Source: an uncultured Christensenellaceae bacterium (GTDB lineage Bacteria; Bacillota; Clostridia; Christensenellales; Christensenellaceae). From it: a stretch of DNA of 55,639 nucleotides. The notes beneath the pieces are model-generated. The model was not told the origin of the DNA. It saw nothing but the letters and a program-made list of their open reading frames with translations, and made no database searches. Location: positions 1 through 55,639 of the forward strand of contig CAKTFI010000005.1 in assembly GCA_934555865.1 (NCBI GenBank), given 5' to 3'. The translations under genes and the position numbers were made by a program. Positions 1-8,955 of the stretch are shown piece by piece (within the stretch, counting starts at the first letter, position 1; every line of letters starts with the position of its first letter).

Positions 1-524
1 CTTTGCAGCATGGCGACATCGTGATTGGCCTCCAGCAGGACGATGGTGGAGCCTTCCGCGGCGTCCAGCATCTTGGGCGTCACCTTGCCGGTGTCCGTGA
101 GGATGGTGATCTTGCGCCCGCCCGCCATCAGGCTGTATCCGACCGGCTGTGCGGCGTCGTGGCTGAGCGGGATGGGGAGGACGCAGAAATCGCCCAGAAA
201 GAATTCGTTGTTGTCGATGATGCGGATATTGTGCAGGGCGACCTCGCCGATCTTTGGCTGCATCTGTTCCCAGGTGGCCGCGTTGGCATAGATGGGAAGG
301 TCGTATTTGCGGCTCAGGACGCCGGCGCCCTTGATATGGTCCAGGTGTTCGTGCGTGATGAGAATGCCGCCAAGCGATGCGGGGGAAAACCCGACCTCGC
401 GGATCGCCTTCTCGATCAGGCTGCCCGCCGCGCCGGCATCGACCAGCAGGCTCGTGCTTTCCGTGGAAAGCAGTGAGGCGTTGCCGGAGGAGCTACTCAA
501 CAGCGGCGAAATTTGTAGGTTCAT
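1..524 (-). CDS. walJ: WalJ/YycJ-type MBL-fold hydrolase, N-terminal part
   Basis: The protein begins MNLQISPLLSSSSGNASLLS and runs off the left edge after about 174 residues without a stop. It carries the metallo-beta-lactamase motif HEHLDH (near residue 58) followed by IKGAGVLSRKYDLPIYA, the arrangement typical of WalJ/YycJ (VicX), a predicted two-metal phosphoesterase or exonuclease usually encoded near the WalRK regulators. A later SHD motif (SHDAAQPVGY) is also in place. The ATG at 522-524 has a GGGAGG ribosome site 7 bases upstream. The C-terminal third lies outside the window, so a walRK context cannot be checked. Family assignment is firm; the exact role is inferred from homologues. 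Confidence 0.88.
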   Translation of the reverse strand, partial: MNLQISPLLSSSSGNASLLSTESTSLLVDAGAAGSLIEKAIREVGFSPASLGGILITHEHLDHIKGAGVLSRKYDLPIYANAATWEQMQPKIGEVALHNIRIIDNNEFFLGDFCVLPIPLSHDAAQPVGYSLMAGGRKITILTDTGKVTPKMLDAAEGSTIVLLEANHDVAMLQ

Positions 525-549
525 GAAAGCCTCCCTTGTTCTACCTTCT

Positions 550-578
550 ATCATATCGGGGAACGGCGGAATTTTCAA
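550..578 (-). promoter_or_regulatory. Promoter of walJ-like gene
   Basis: On the minus strand TTGAAA (573-578) is followed after 17 bases by TATGAT (550-555), 26 bases before the start codon. It lies just past the acyl carrier protein terminator, so the gene appears to be transcribed independently. Confidence 0.6.
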
Positions 579-589
579 TCTGTTTTTGC

Positions 590-623
590 ACAAAAACAGA
601 GCAGGCAACGCTTGCCTGCTCTG
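590..623 (-). terminator. Intrinsic terminator of acyl carrier protein gene
   Basis: An 11 bp GC-rich hairpin (arms AGAGCAGGCAA and TTGCCTGCTCT) is followed on the minus strand by TGTTTTTG, right after the acpP-like stop codon. Confidence 0.85.
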
Positions 624-653
624 CATACGCAAAATAATTCCTGGAAAGAGAGG

Positions 654-869
654 TTACTGCTCCTGGATCAGCTTGATGATGTCGCCCACCGTCTGGATCT
701 CGGCGGTCTCGTCGATGGTGATGCCAAAGGCGTCCTCGATCTCCATCACGATCTCAACCATGTCCAGCGAGTCGACTTCCATATCCTTGAAGGAGGATTC
801 CTCCGTAATGCTCTTCGGGTCAATGTCCAAATAGTTGGAAATGATGTCCTGCAGCTTTTTCAGTTCCAT
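654..869 (-). CDS. acpP: Acyl carrier protein
   Basis: A 71-residue acidic protein starting MELKKLQDIISNYLDID. The sequence VDSLDMVEI holds the serine (about residue 36) that receives 4'-phosphopantetheine, and spacing and length match bacterial AcpP. It carries acyl chains during fatty acid synthesis in the cytoplasm. I chose the ATG at 867-869 because AAGGAG lies 8 bases upstream; an upstream ATG in frame would add 11 residues that no AcpP has. It has its own promoter and terminator and is not next to other fab genes, so it could also be a dedicated ACP for another pathway, though the sequence looks like the housekeeping type. Confidence 0.92.
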   Translation of the reverse strand: MELKKLQDIISNYLDIDPKSITEESSFKDMEVDSLDMVEIVMEIEDAFGITIDETAEIQTVGDIIKLIQEQ

Positions 870-916
870 AGATAAACTCCTTTCTTGCTTCGCAAGGGGC
901 ACGCCCCTTTTTTACC

Positions 917-944
917 ATTCTATCATAAAGCAGGTATTAGTCAA
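917..944 (-). promoter_or_regulatory. Promoter of acpP
   Basis: TTGACT (939-944), 16 bases, then TAGAAT (917-922) on the minus strand. The -35 box overlaps the stop codon of the upstream MFS gene. Confidence 0.6.
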
Positions 945-2169
945 TCGTTTCCGCAGAGTTTTCCCGCCGGTGCAGGCGATTATACAAAAGCGCCAGCAAG
1001 CAGGCGAGCGCGAAGAACAGCGCGGCCAAAAAGAAGGGGAAGTCCGGCGACAGGCCGTAGAGGAAGCCGGCGGTGAGCGCGCCCGCGATCATGCCGAGGC
1101 TCTTGACGGCGTTATAGAAGCCCATGACGACGCCGCTGCCCTCCGAGAGCGCACGGCTGCGCGCGGCAACCTGTTCCTGCAAAAGCGGCTGAAAGACGGC
1201 GGCGCAGCCGAAGAAGAGCATGGCCGCCGCGAGGAACAGGCCGAGGGTGGGCATTTGCAGCATGAGCAGGGTGGACGCGGCGCACAGGGCGAGCAGCAGC
1301 GCCGTGGGCAGGTCGATGCGCTTGCGGCGCAGGATGGCCATGCACACCGTCAGGTTGGCGAGCAGGGAGACGATGCCCGTCGCGGCCTTGACCGCGCCGT
1401 TATAGCTCGTGGAAAAGCCGTATTGGTCGATCATATAGTAGTTGAAGCACTGCTCGAAGGCGTTATAGGCGATAAACGCGCACAGAATCGCGCCGAACAG
1501 GGTGACGAGCGCCCGGCACAGGTAGGGCCGGATGGCGAGGAAGGCCGAAAAGGGGTTGGCCTCACGCACGAGCGCGCCCAGCGTCTGCGGTTCCTTTTGC
1601 GGGACATCCTCTCGCCGACGCAGGACGGTGAAGAAGAGAAGCCCACAGCCCGCCATGCCGAAGATCTGCACAAGGAAGCACAGGCGGATGGATACATCGC
1701 CCAGCACGCCACCCAGCAGGTAGCCGAACGCGCTGGCCACGACGATGATGGTGGACAGGATGGTCAGGTTGCGCCCGCCCTTGCCCGCGGGAGAGGAATC
1801 GGCCGTGTAAATCATGGAGATGGTCATATACCCCGCGGCGAACGCCCCGGCAAAGGCGCGCGCGACGACGATGGCGAGCTCGCTTTGCGCCAGCATGAAC
1901 AGCGTCTGCCCCACGGCATAGCCGGCGCAGGACAGCGCCATGGCCGTGGAGGTGCGCATCCGGCGGGAGATCTTCCCCCAGAAGGGTGAGAACAGGAAGT
2001 TTGTGACGGCCATGGAGGCGAATGCCAGTCCGAACATATAGTCGCCGAGGTGCAGGTTTTTGATGATGGCGGGGGTAACGGGGTGCGCCAGGTTGTTGAC
2101 GACAAATTCCAGGCTCAAAATGAGGAAGAAGGGCAGCAGGCTGCGTGCCTTGCGGGATTCGGAATGCAT
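937..2169 (-). CDS. MFS transporter (12 TM)
   Basis: A 410-residue very hydrophobic protein with about twelve predicted membrane segments. The loop SPFWGKISRRMRTSTAM after TM2 is the major facilitator signature (G-x3-D/S-R-x-G/R-R/K) in a loosened form. It should be a secondary transporter in the cytoplasmic membrane, perhaps for drugs or metabolites; substrate cannot be told. The ATG at 2167-2169 is preferred over one 7 codons upstream because AAAGGAG sits 8 bases before it. It has its own promoter and is separated from the gene upstream by a terminator. Confidence 0.85.
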   Translation of the reverse strand: MHSESRKARSLLPFFLILSLEFVVNNLAHPVTPAIIKNLHLGDYMFGLAFASMAVTNFLFSPFWGKISRRMRTSTAMALSCAGYAVGQTLFMLAQSELAIVVARAFAGAFAAGYMTISMIYTADSSPAGKGGRNLTILSTIIVVASAFGYLLGGVLGDVSIRLCFLVQIFGMAGCGLLFFTVLRRREDVPQKEPQTLGALVREANPFSAFLAIRPYLCRALVTLFGAILCAFIAYNAFEQCFNYYMIDQYGFSTSYNGAVKAATGIVSLLANLTVCMAILRRKRIDLPTALLLALCAASTLLMLQMPTLGLFLAAAMLFFGCAAVFQPLLQEQVAARSRALSEGSGVVMGFYNAVKSLGMIAGALTAGFLYGLSPDFPFFLAALFFALACLLALLYNRLHRRENSAETID

Positions 2170-2193
2170 AAAAAATTCTCCTTTGCGCATTTC

Positions 2194-2222
2194 ATTTTAG
2201 CAGGAAGCGGCGGCGGATTCAA
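2194..2222 (-). promoter_or_regulatory. Promoter of MFS gene
   Basis: TTGAAT (2217-2222), 17 bases, TAAAAT (2194-2199) on the minus strand, 25 bases upstream of the start codon. Confidence 0.6.
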
Positions 2223-2253
2223 GAAAGAATTGGCAAAAAATAGGTTGCCGCGC

Positions 2254-2282
2254 AAAAAAAGGCAAAGCCGAAGGCTTTGCCT
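2254..2282 (-). terminator. Intrinsic terminator after GNAT-like gene
   Basis: Stem GGCAAAGCC/GGCTTTGCC (2261-2269, 2273-2281) read on the minus strand closes a C(UUCG)G tetraloop and is followed by seven Ts. Confidence 0.88.
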
Positions 2283-2288
2283 GAAAAG

Positions 2289-2342
2289 TTATCCACATCG
2301 GTGGATAACTTTGTGGATAACCTATGGACAACCTGTGCATAG
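2289..2342. other. Array of five DnaA-box-like 9-mers
   Basis: Two perfect TTATCCACA boxes lie at 2289-2297 (plus) and 2312-2320 (minus). Three near-matches on the minus strand fill the array: TTATCCACC (2300-2308), TTGTCCATA (2323-2331) and CTATGCACA (2334-2342). Starts are 11-12 bases apart, about one helical turn. The array is in the gap between two minus-strand genes, upstream of a terminator. Known DnaA binding consensus is TTATNCACA; the function here (origin, titration site or regulatory cluster) is inference. Confidence 0.7.
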
Positions 2343-2347
2343 GGTGT

Positions 2348-3478
2348 TCATGCCTTGTGAATTTCCTTTTTCCAGCTGCGGCGGCGGCGGACATTCATCT
2401 CGCTCTGGAACAGCCCCCACATGTTTTGCACATTGAGGTTGGTCTCCAGCTCCGGGCCGGTTTCTGCAAACAGGATATGGTCGGCCTTGGCGCGGTGATA
2501 GATGTCGTTCATGAGTACAGCGGGTAAGCCGCTTTTGCGGTAGTCGCCGCGCACGGCCACGAGGTACATGTCGAGGATGCGGGGGTGGCGGATGGCGCGC
2601 AGCAGGTGGAACCAGCCGGTCGGGAACAGGCGGCCGCGGCACTTCCTCATTGGTTCAGCCAGGCTTGGCGCGAGCACGCCGAATGCCGCCAGATTGCCCT
2701 CTGCGTCCGCGATGAGCGAGACATACCGGAGGTTGATGAGCGTCAGAAATTGCGAGGTGTAGTATTTGATCTGCCGCTCAGTGAGTGGGACGACGCCGTA
2801 GAGCTGGCTGTATTCGCTGTTGATGAGCCGGAAGATCTCGGGGATCCAGGGCTTTAGTTGCCGCTTGCTTTTAAGGTCTACAACCCGGAAGCCACCACGG
2901 GAGAGCAACCGGTCGCTGATGCGAGCCATGCGCGCCTCCTCGGGCGACTGCATGGTAATGATGTGCTCCGTCCAGTCGGCCTCCTTTTCAAAGCCATAGC
3001 GTTGCATGAATTCCGGGTAATAGGGAAAGTTGTAATAGGTGATGAACATGCTGTCGCGCTCGAATCCGTCGACGAGCATGCCCTCCTTGTCCAGGTCACA
3101 GAAGCCAATCGGGCCGACGATCTCGGTCAAACCCTGCTCGGCGCCCCAGGCCTCGATCACGCCTACGAGCGCGGTAAAGACCTCGTAGTCTTCGATGAAG
3201 TCCATGCGGGTGATGCGGATCTTCTTTTCCCCCCAGCGTTCGTTGGCCTTGTGGCTGATGATGCCGCCGATGCGGCCGACCGTCTGCCCGCCGCGCCGGG
3301 CGAGGAAAAACCGCATGTCGCAGTATTCAAAGGCGGGATTCTTTTTGGCGGAGAGGTTGGAAAGTTCGTCCATGACAAGCGCCGGCACATACTGCGGCAC
3401 CTTGGCATAGAGGCGGTTTGGGAATTCGATGAATTCCAGCATGTCCCGGCGGGAATGCACTTCGTAGAGTTCGATCAT
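2348..3478 (-). CDS. GNAT-like acetyltransferase-fold protein
   Basis: A 376-residue soluble protein. The N-terminal part (FFLARRGGQTVGRIGGIISH) and the C-terminal stretch with AVRGDYRKSGLPAVLM resemble the acetyl-CoA binding folds of a double GNAT domain protein of the YghO-like group, usually annotated as hypothetical or N-acetyltransferase. The start codon ATG at 3476-3478 is preceded by AGAGGA at 9 bases. Its substrate is unknown. It stands alone between a promoter region and a terminator. The family call is by overall pattern and less certain than the coding status. Confidence 0.65.
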   Translation of the reverse strand: MIELYEVHSRRDMLEFIEFPNRLYAKVPQYVPALVMDELSNLSAKKNPAFEYCDMRFFLARRGGQTVGRIGGIISHKANERWGEKKIRITRMDFIEDYEVFTALVGVIEAWGAEQGLTEIVGPIGFCDLDKEGMLVDGFERDSMFITYYNFPYYPEFMQRYGFEKEADWTEHIITMQSPEEARMARISDRLLSRGGFRVVDLKSKRQLKPWIPEIFRLINSEYSQLYGVVPLTERQIKYYTSQFLTLINLRYVSLIADAEGNLAAFGVLAPSLAEPMRKCRGRLFPTGWFHLLRAIRHPRILDMYLVAVRGDYRKSGLPAVLMNDIYHRAKADHILFAETGPELETNLNVQNMWGLFQSEMNVRRRRSWKKEIHKA

Positions 3479-3521
3479 AGCAATAAATCCTCTTTTAATA
3501 AAAATAATGAATACAAATGCC

Positions 3522-3559
3522 GTTTGGCGGCATACTAGAAACAGATATACCCTAGTATA
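3522..3559 (-). promoter_or_regulatory. Extended -10 promoter and leader hairpin of GNAT-like gene
   Basis: On the minus strand TGATATACT (TATACT at 3554-3559) forms an extended -10 box with no good -35. The transcript would begin near a hairpin with arms ATGCCG and CGGCAT (3522-3538). Confidence 0.45.
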
Positions 3560-3596
3560 TCACAAATCCCATTTTTTCATCTTTTTTCTTCCCATT

Positions 3597-3632
3597 TTCA
3601 AAAGAAAAAGCAGGCAAATTGCCTGCTTTTTC
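3597..3632 (-). terminator. Intrinsic terminator of DUF4349 lipoprotein gene
   Basis: Hairpin with arms AAAGCAGGCAA and TTGCCTGCTTT followed by a T-rich tract on the minus strand. Confidence 0.85.
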
Positions 3633-3646
3633 TTTGGTTTTGGCGT

Positions 3647-4579
3647 TTAGCTCTGTGCGGGCGGGTCTCCCGCAGCGGGCGCTTTGCTCGAGGGAGCGCC
3701 TGCCTTTTTGCGCCTGCGGCACAGCCGGACGATGCCGAGAACGGCGAAGGTAACCGCGCCAATAAGCAGCAGCACGGGCAGCGCCGAGACGAGCACGACG
3801 ACAAGCCCCTCAAGGAAGCTGCGCAGCGCGCGCAGGGTGAGCAGCAATCCATTTTTTATGCGTGTGCCAAGGTCATCCGCCGCATAGGACACCGCGCTCG
3901 GAGATACAACCTCATAGAGTTTAATCTGTACCGTGGAATAGGCGATATCTCTATCCAGCGAAGCCTTTTGCCCTTTTAGGGTGTCGAGGTCAGAGAGGAC
4001 CTCGCTCATCTCCTTTTCCAGTGTCAGGAGGTCTTCCAACTTTTCAGCCGAAGCGAGGTATTCTTCCAGCTTGGCATAGCGAAGCTCCAGCGCGTGGATA
4101 CGCACATCCAGGTCGTAATAGGCGTCGGTATTGTCCTCGACCTCCAACTGCTTTTCTACAACCTTGCAGCGTTCGGAAAGATCCGACAGGAAAGTCTCGA
4201 GCTTTTCCACGGGGATACGAAGCTCCAGATACGAATAGCGCCCTGTATCGCCGGAGTTTTCTGGCGCGGTACCGGAGGTGGATTCTTGTGCGAGGTATCC
4301 GCCGGCCTCGACAAGCTTGTTGTTGATCCAGGTATAGTCATCGTGATAGGCGTTGGTGCGGATGCTTAGGCTCGCGCGATAGATGAGCTTTCGATCCGTA
4401 GTTTTGCCAGGGACGAGGATATGTTCGGTCTCCGAGGTACTCTGTGAGGGGGCAGGTAGCTCTTGTGCGCTATCTGCTCCATAGTAGTTGGCGGTATTTT
4501 TGTTGTAGCCTGCGGCACAACCCGCGAGCAGCCCAATGGCAAACAATAGGACGAGTAAAAGTGAAAGAATGCGTTTCAA
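3647..4579 (-). CDS. DUF4349-domain lipoprotein
   Basis: A 310-residue envelope protein. Residues 1-20 form a lipoprotein signal with the lipobox LLAGC, so Cys20-21 should be lipidated. A central region (about 80-220) with YLELRIPVEKLETFLSDL and a coiled-coil (AKLEEYLASAEKLEDLLTLE) is typical of DUF4349, followed by a C-terminal membrane segment (about 265-290) and a basic, Ala/Pro-rich tail. It is thus anchored at both ends. The start is a TTG (4577-4579) preceded by AGGGAGGG at 8 bases. Function of the family is unknown. It is divergent from typA. Confidence 0.85.
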   Translation of the reverse strand: MKRILSLLLVLLFAIGLLAGCAAGYNKNTANYYGADSAQELPAPSQSTSETEHILVPGKTTDRKLIYRASLSIRTNAYHDDYTWINNKLVEAGGYLAQESTSGTAPENSGDTGRYSYLELRIPVEKLETFLSDLSERCKVVEKQLEVEDNTDAYYDLDVRIHALELRYAKLEEYLASAEKLEDLLTLEKEMSEVLSDLDTLKGQKASLDRDIAYSTVQIKLYEVVSPSAVSYAADDLGTRIKNGLLLTLRALRSFLEGLVVVLVSALPVLLLIGAVTFAVLGIVRLCRRRKKAGAPSSKAPAAGDPPAQS

Positions 4580-4695
4580 AGAAATTCCCTCCCTTAGTGA
4601 ATCTATTTTTGAGACGATGGTCCCTTCTATAAAGTTCCCGGAATAGAAAAAACGAAAAAAAGCTTTATTTCAAGCCAAAAATCGGGTGCGACCAC

Positions 4696-4724
4696 TTGCC
4701 AAAGGGAAACGGGTAGTGTAAAAT
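4696..4724 (+). promoter_or_regulatory. Promoter of typA
   Basis: TTGCCA (4696-4701), 17 bases, TAAAAT (4719-4724), about 60 bases before the start codon. Confidence 0.65.
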
Positions 4725-4783
4725 AAATCGTTAGATTTTGATATGGAAACGAAATTTTTGAAGATATAAAGAAGGTGGAATTC

Positions 4784-6613
<1,830 letters not shown>

Positions 6614-6632
6614 CCGGCAAACGCCGGAACGC

Positions 6633-6662
6633 AAAAGAAGCGCCAAACGGCGCTTCTTTTTT
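6633..6662. terminator. Bidirectional terminator between typA and PAP2 gene
   Basis: Hairpin with arms AGAAGCGCC and GGCGCTTCT flanked by A-run and T-run on opposite sides, between convergent genes; its T-run overlaps the stop codon of the minus-strand gene. Confidence 0.85.
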
Positions 6663-7509
6663 ATTCTGTTTTTGTGGAACCCTCCCGCGGCAGCAGGCGT
6701 TGGGCGACGAGGCAGAGGAGGGCGAGCCCCAGCAGCATGACGAGCATGCCCGCCGCGACATCGCTCAGGAAATGCTTGCCGACGACGATGCGCGAAAACC
6801 CGGCGAGGCAGACATACAGCGTGGACGCGATGCCGAGTACCGCGCGGCGCTTTTGCAGCCGCGGGAAGAAGTCGGGCAGCGGCAGGAGGAGCCAGACGCC
6901 GCAGGCGGCCGCCGTGTGGCCGGAGGGGAAGGAGGAGCCGCCCTGCCGCGAAAAGACATACCACGGGGCGAACGCGCCGCGCCCTGCGAGCAGGTCCTCG
7001 AACCGGGGGCGTCCGGCGATCGCCTTCAGGCTCTGCACGAGGGCAAGCTCCCAGACGAGGTAGAAGATGCCCAGCGCCGCGACGCGCAAAAGTGCGCGGC
7101 GCGCGTCCGCACCTGCGCGCGAGAGCGCCCAAAAGGCGGGTAGCGCCCCGCCCAGCGCGCACAGCAGACAGACGGCGATCTGCACCGCGGCGGCGGGGTG
7201 GAAGCCGCGCTTTGCGAGGTAGTGGAACGCGCTGTAGCTCATGCCGAACAGCACGGCCACGCCCAGAAACAAGAGCAGCGCGCGCACGGGCTTTTTTTGG
7301 ACCTGCGCCGCCCCCGCAAGCGCGGCGAGCGCCAGCGGCGCATACAGCGGCAGGAAGCAGACGGCCTCGAGCAGGAAGCCCAGGGGCGCGCGTTCGCGGT
7401 AGACCGCCCGGGACAGGGGCAGGTCGAAAAAGCTCCCGAGCAGCAGCGCCCCGAGCGCGAGCGGAAGGACGAGGCAGAAGAACAGCCGGTTTTTGCGAAG
7501 GATGGACAT
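6661..7509 (-). CDS. PAP2-family membrane phosphatase
   Basis: A 282-residue integral membrane protein with about six to eight hydrophobic segments. It carries the three phosphatase signatures in order: KAIAGRPRFE (K-x6-RP), SSFPSGHTAA (PSGH with catalytic His) and SRIVVGKHFLSD (SR-x5-H-x3-D). It should hydrolyse a lipid phosphate such as undecaprenyl pyrophosphate or phosphatidate on the outer face of the membrane. The ATG at 7507-7509 follows GGGAGG at 8 bases; a longer form starting 14 codons upstream has no ribosome site. Confidence 0.88.
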   Translation of the reverse strand: MSILRKNRLFFCLVLPLALGALLLGSFFDLPLSRAVYRERAPLGFLLEAVCFLPLYAPLALAALAGAAQVQKKPVRALLLFLGVAVLFGMSYSAFHYLAKRGFHPAAAVQIAVCLLCALGGALPAFWALSRAGADARRALLRVAALGIFYLVWELALVQSLKAIAGRPRFEDLLAGRGAFAPWYVFSRQGGSSFPSGHTAAACGVWLLLPLPDFFPRLQKRRAVLGIASTLYVCLAGFSRIVVGKHFLSDVAAGMLVMLLGLALLCLVAQRLLPREGSTKTE

Positions 7510-7589
7510 GAAAAGAACCTCCCGGTGGCAGAACTGTAGTGCCCCTATCATACCACGCCAGGGCCGGGAAATCCACGAAAACCGCCGCC

Positions 7590-7619
7590 TTGACAGCGCC
7601 CATTTGCGCGTGATAGCAT
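7590..7619 (+). promoter_or_regulatory. Promoter of second MFS gene
   Basis: A perfect TTGACA (7590-7595) with TAGCAT 18 bases on (7614-7619). The -10 is weak. Confidence 0.5.
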
Positions 7620-7668
7620 AGTAAAATCAGAAATTTATACCATACGGCCGGAAAACAGTGAGGGAGCA

Positions 7669-8841
7669 ATGGAAACACAACGGAAAACAACAGCCCGCTG
7701 GGCGTTTGAACTCGCCTGCTATCTAGTTATGCTCATACAGGGCGTACAGCTCGCAGGATATCAGTACAGTCTCATCTATATTACAGAGGAATTCCACCTC
7801 TCGGACACGGCGATCGGCCTGCTCAGCTGTATGCAGTTTTTGCCGACGCTCGTGGTGCCGCTCCTGTGCGGGGGGCTACTCGACCGGTTTGAGAAAAAAA
7901 AGATCGCGGCGGTCTGCGTGGGGCTGTTCGCGGCGGGGTGTGGGCTCATCGCGGTTTCGGGGAATATCGTCTTGCTGGCCGGAGGGATTGGGCTGTTGGT
8001 ATGTGGGACGGCGATGCTCCCGGCGCTCATGACGACGCTACTTGCGGAGACCGACCCGGCGCGCAGTAATTACTATGCCAGTATGACGGAGGTGTTTTAC
8101 AGCATTGGCACGGTCGCTTCGCCGCTTGTACTGTCGTTCCTGATTCGCCGGGGTATGCCTTGGTGCGGGCTGTACCTTGCGCTGGCCGTCGGGGCGGTGG
8201 GACTGATAGCCGCGTTTCTCCGTATGCGCCCAGCCATTCGCGTGGAGCTGAAAGAGGCGCCGGGGGAAACGCCGGAAAAGTTCCGCCTGGGGATGTTGGC
8301 GCTGCTGTTCATCGCATTTGGGATGCTGTATACCATGACGGAGGTGGGCTTTACGACCTTCCTGTCCACCTATTTCGCGCGACTCTCGGACGAGACCGGC
8401 GCGAGCCTGTCTATTTCCATTGTCGGGCTCACCATGGTCGTGAGCCGTATGGCGGCGGGACGCATCCACCGGTACAAGGAACGGATTGCAGCGATGTGTG
8501 CGGCGGGGGCTGCGTGCGCAGCACTTGCGATGGCGCTGTTCCCTGCGCGTGGGGTGGCACTTGTGTGGTGCGTGTTGTTTGGGCTGATCGCGGGACCGTG
8601 TTGGCCAATGATGATGAGTCTCGCAATCGATTCCTTTCCGGGCTCCGCCGGGCGCATGACGACGCTCATCCTGGCGGGTGCGGGCTTGGGCGGGTTGGCC
8701 GTGAACCTCGGGATGGGGTTTTTTTCGGACGCATGCGGCGTGGCGGCGGCCTACCTCTTTCCCGCGGGCAGCGCAATGCTGTGCGCGGCGGTGATGGCGG
8801 GCATCGCCCGCTGCCGCAAAAAAGACGGCGCAGGGGTTTGA
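7669..8841 (+). CDS. MFS transporter
   Basis: A 390-residue protein with about twelve membrane segments. GGLLDRFEKKKIAAV after TM2 is the MFS loop 2-3 motif (G-x3-D-R-x5-K). Resembles the sugar or drug-efflux subgroup of MFS; substrate unknown. A ribosome site GAGGGAG lies 5 bases before the ATG. The glnS promoter begins within its stop codon region, so the next gene does not depend on it. Confidence 0.85.
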   Translation: METQRKTTARWAFELACYLVMLIQGVQLAGYQYSLIYITEEFHLSDTAIGLLSCMQFLPTLVVPLLCGGLLDRFEKKKIAAVCVGLFAAGCGLIAVSGNIVLLAGGIGLLVCGTAMLPALMTTLLAETDPARSNYYASMTEVFYSIGTVASPLVLSFLIRRGMPWCGLYLALAVGAVGLIAAFLRMRPAIRVELKEAPGETPEKFRLGMLALLFIAFGMLYTMTEVGFTTFLSTYFARLSDETGASLSISIVGLTMVVSRMAAGRIHRYKERIAAMCAAGAACAALAMALFPARGVALVWCVLFGLIAGPCWPMMMSLAIDSFPGSAGRMTTLILAGAGLGGLAVNLGMGFFSDACGVAAAYLFPAGSAMLCAAVMAGIARCRKKDGAGV

Positions 8842-8866
8842 AAAACGCCGGGAATTAGGATATGAT
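8838..8866 (+). promoter_or_regulatory. Promoter of glnS operon
   Basis: TTGAAA (8838-8843), 17 bases, TATGAT (8861-8866). The -35 box overlaps the upstream stop codon. The remaining leader of about 80 bases is too short for a T-box, and none of the T-box sequence is visible. Confidence 0.6.
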
Positions 8867-8955
8867 ATAAGGTAAGAAAAAAGCGGGGCGCATGCGCCCT
8901 CGGACGCGCACGGGCTCTATGGAAATATACGATCCGGCAAGAAAGGAAGAACGGC

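Noticed and set aside
8867..8955. Possible T-box leader before glnS
   Set aside because: The leader is only about 80 bases and contains no T-box sequence or terminator.
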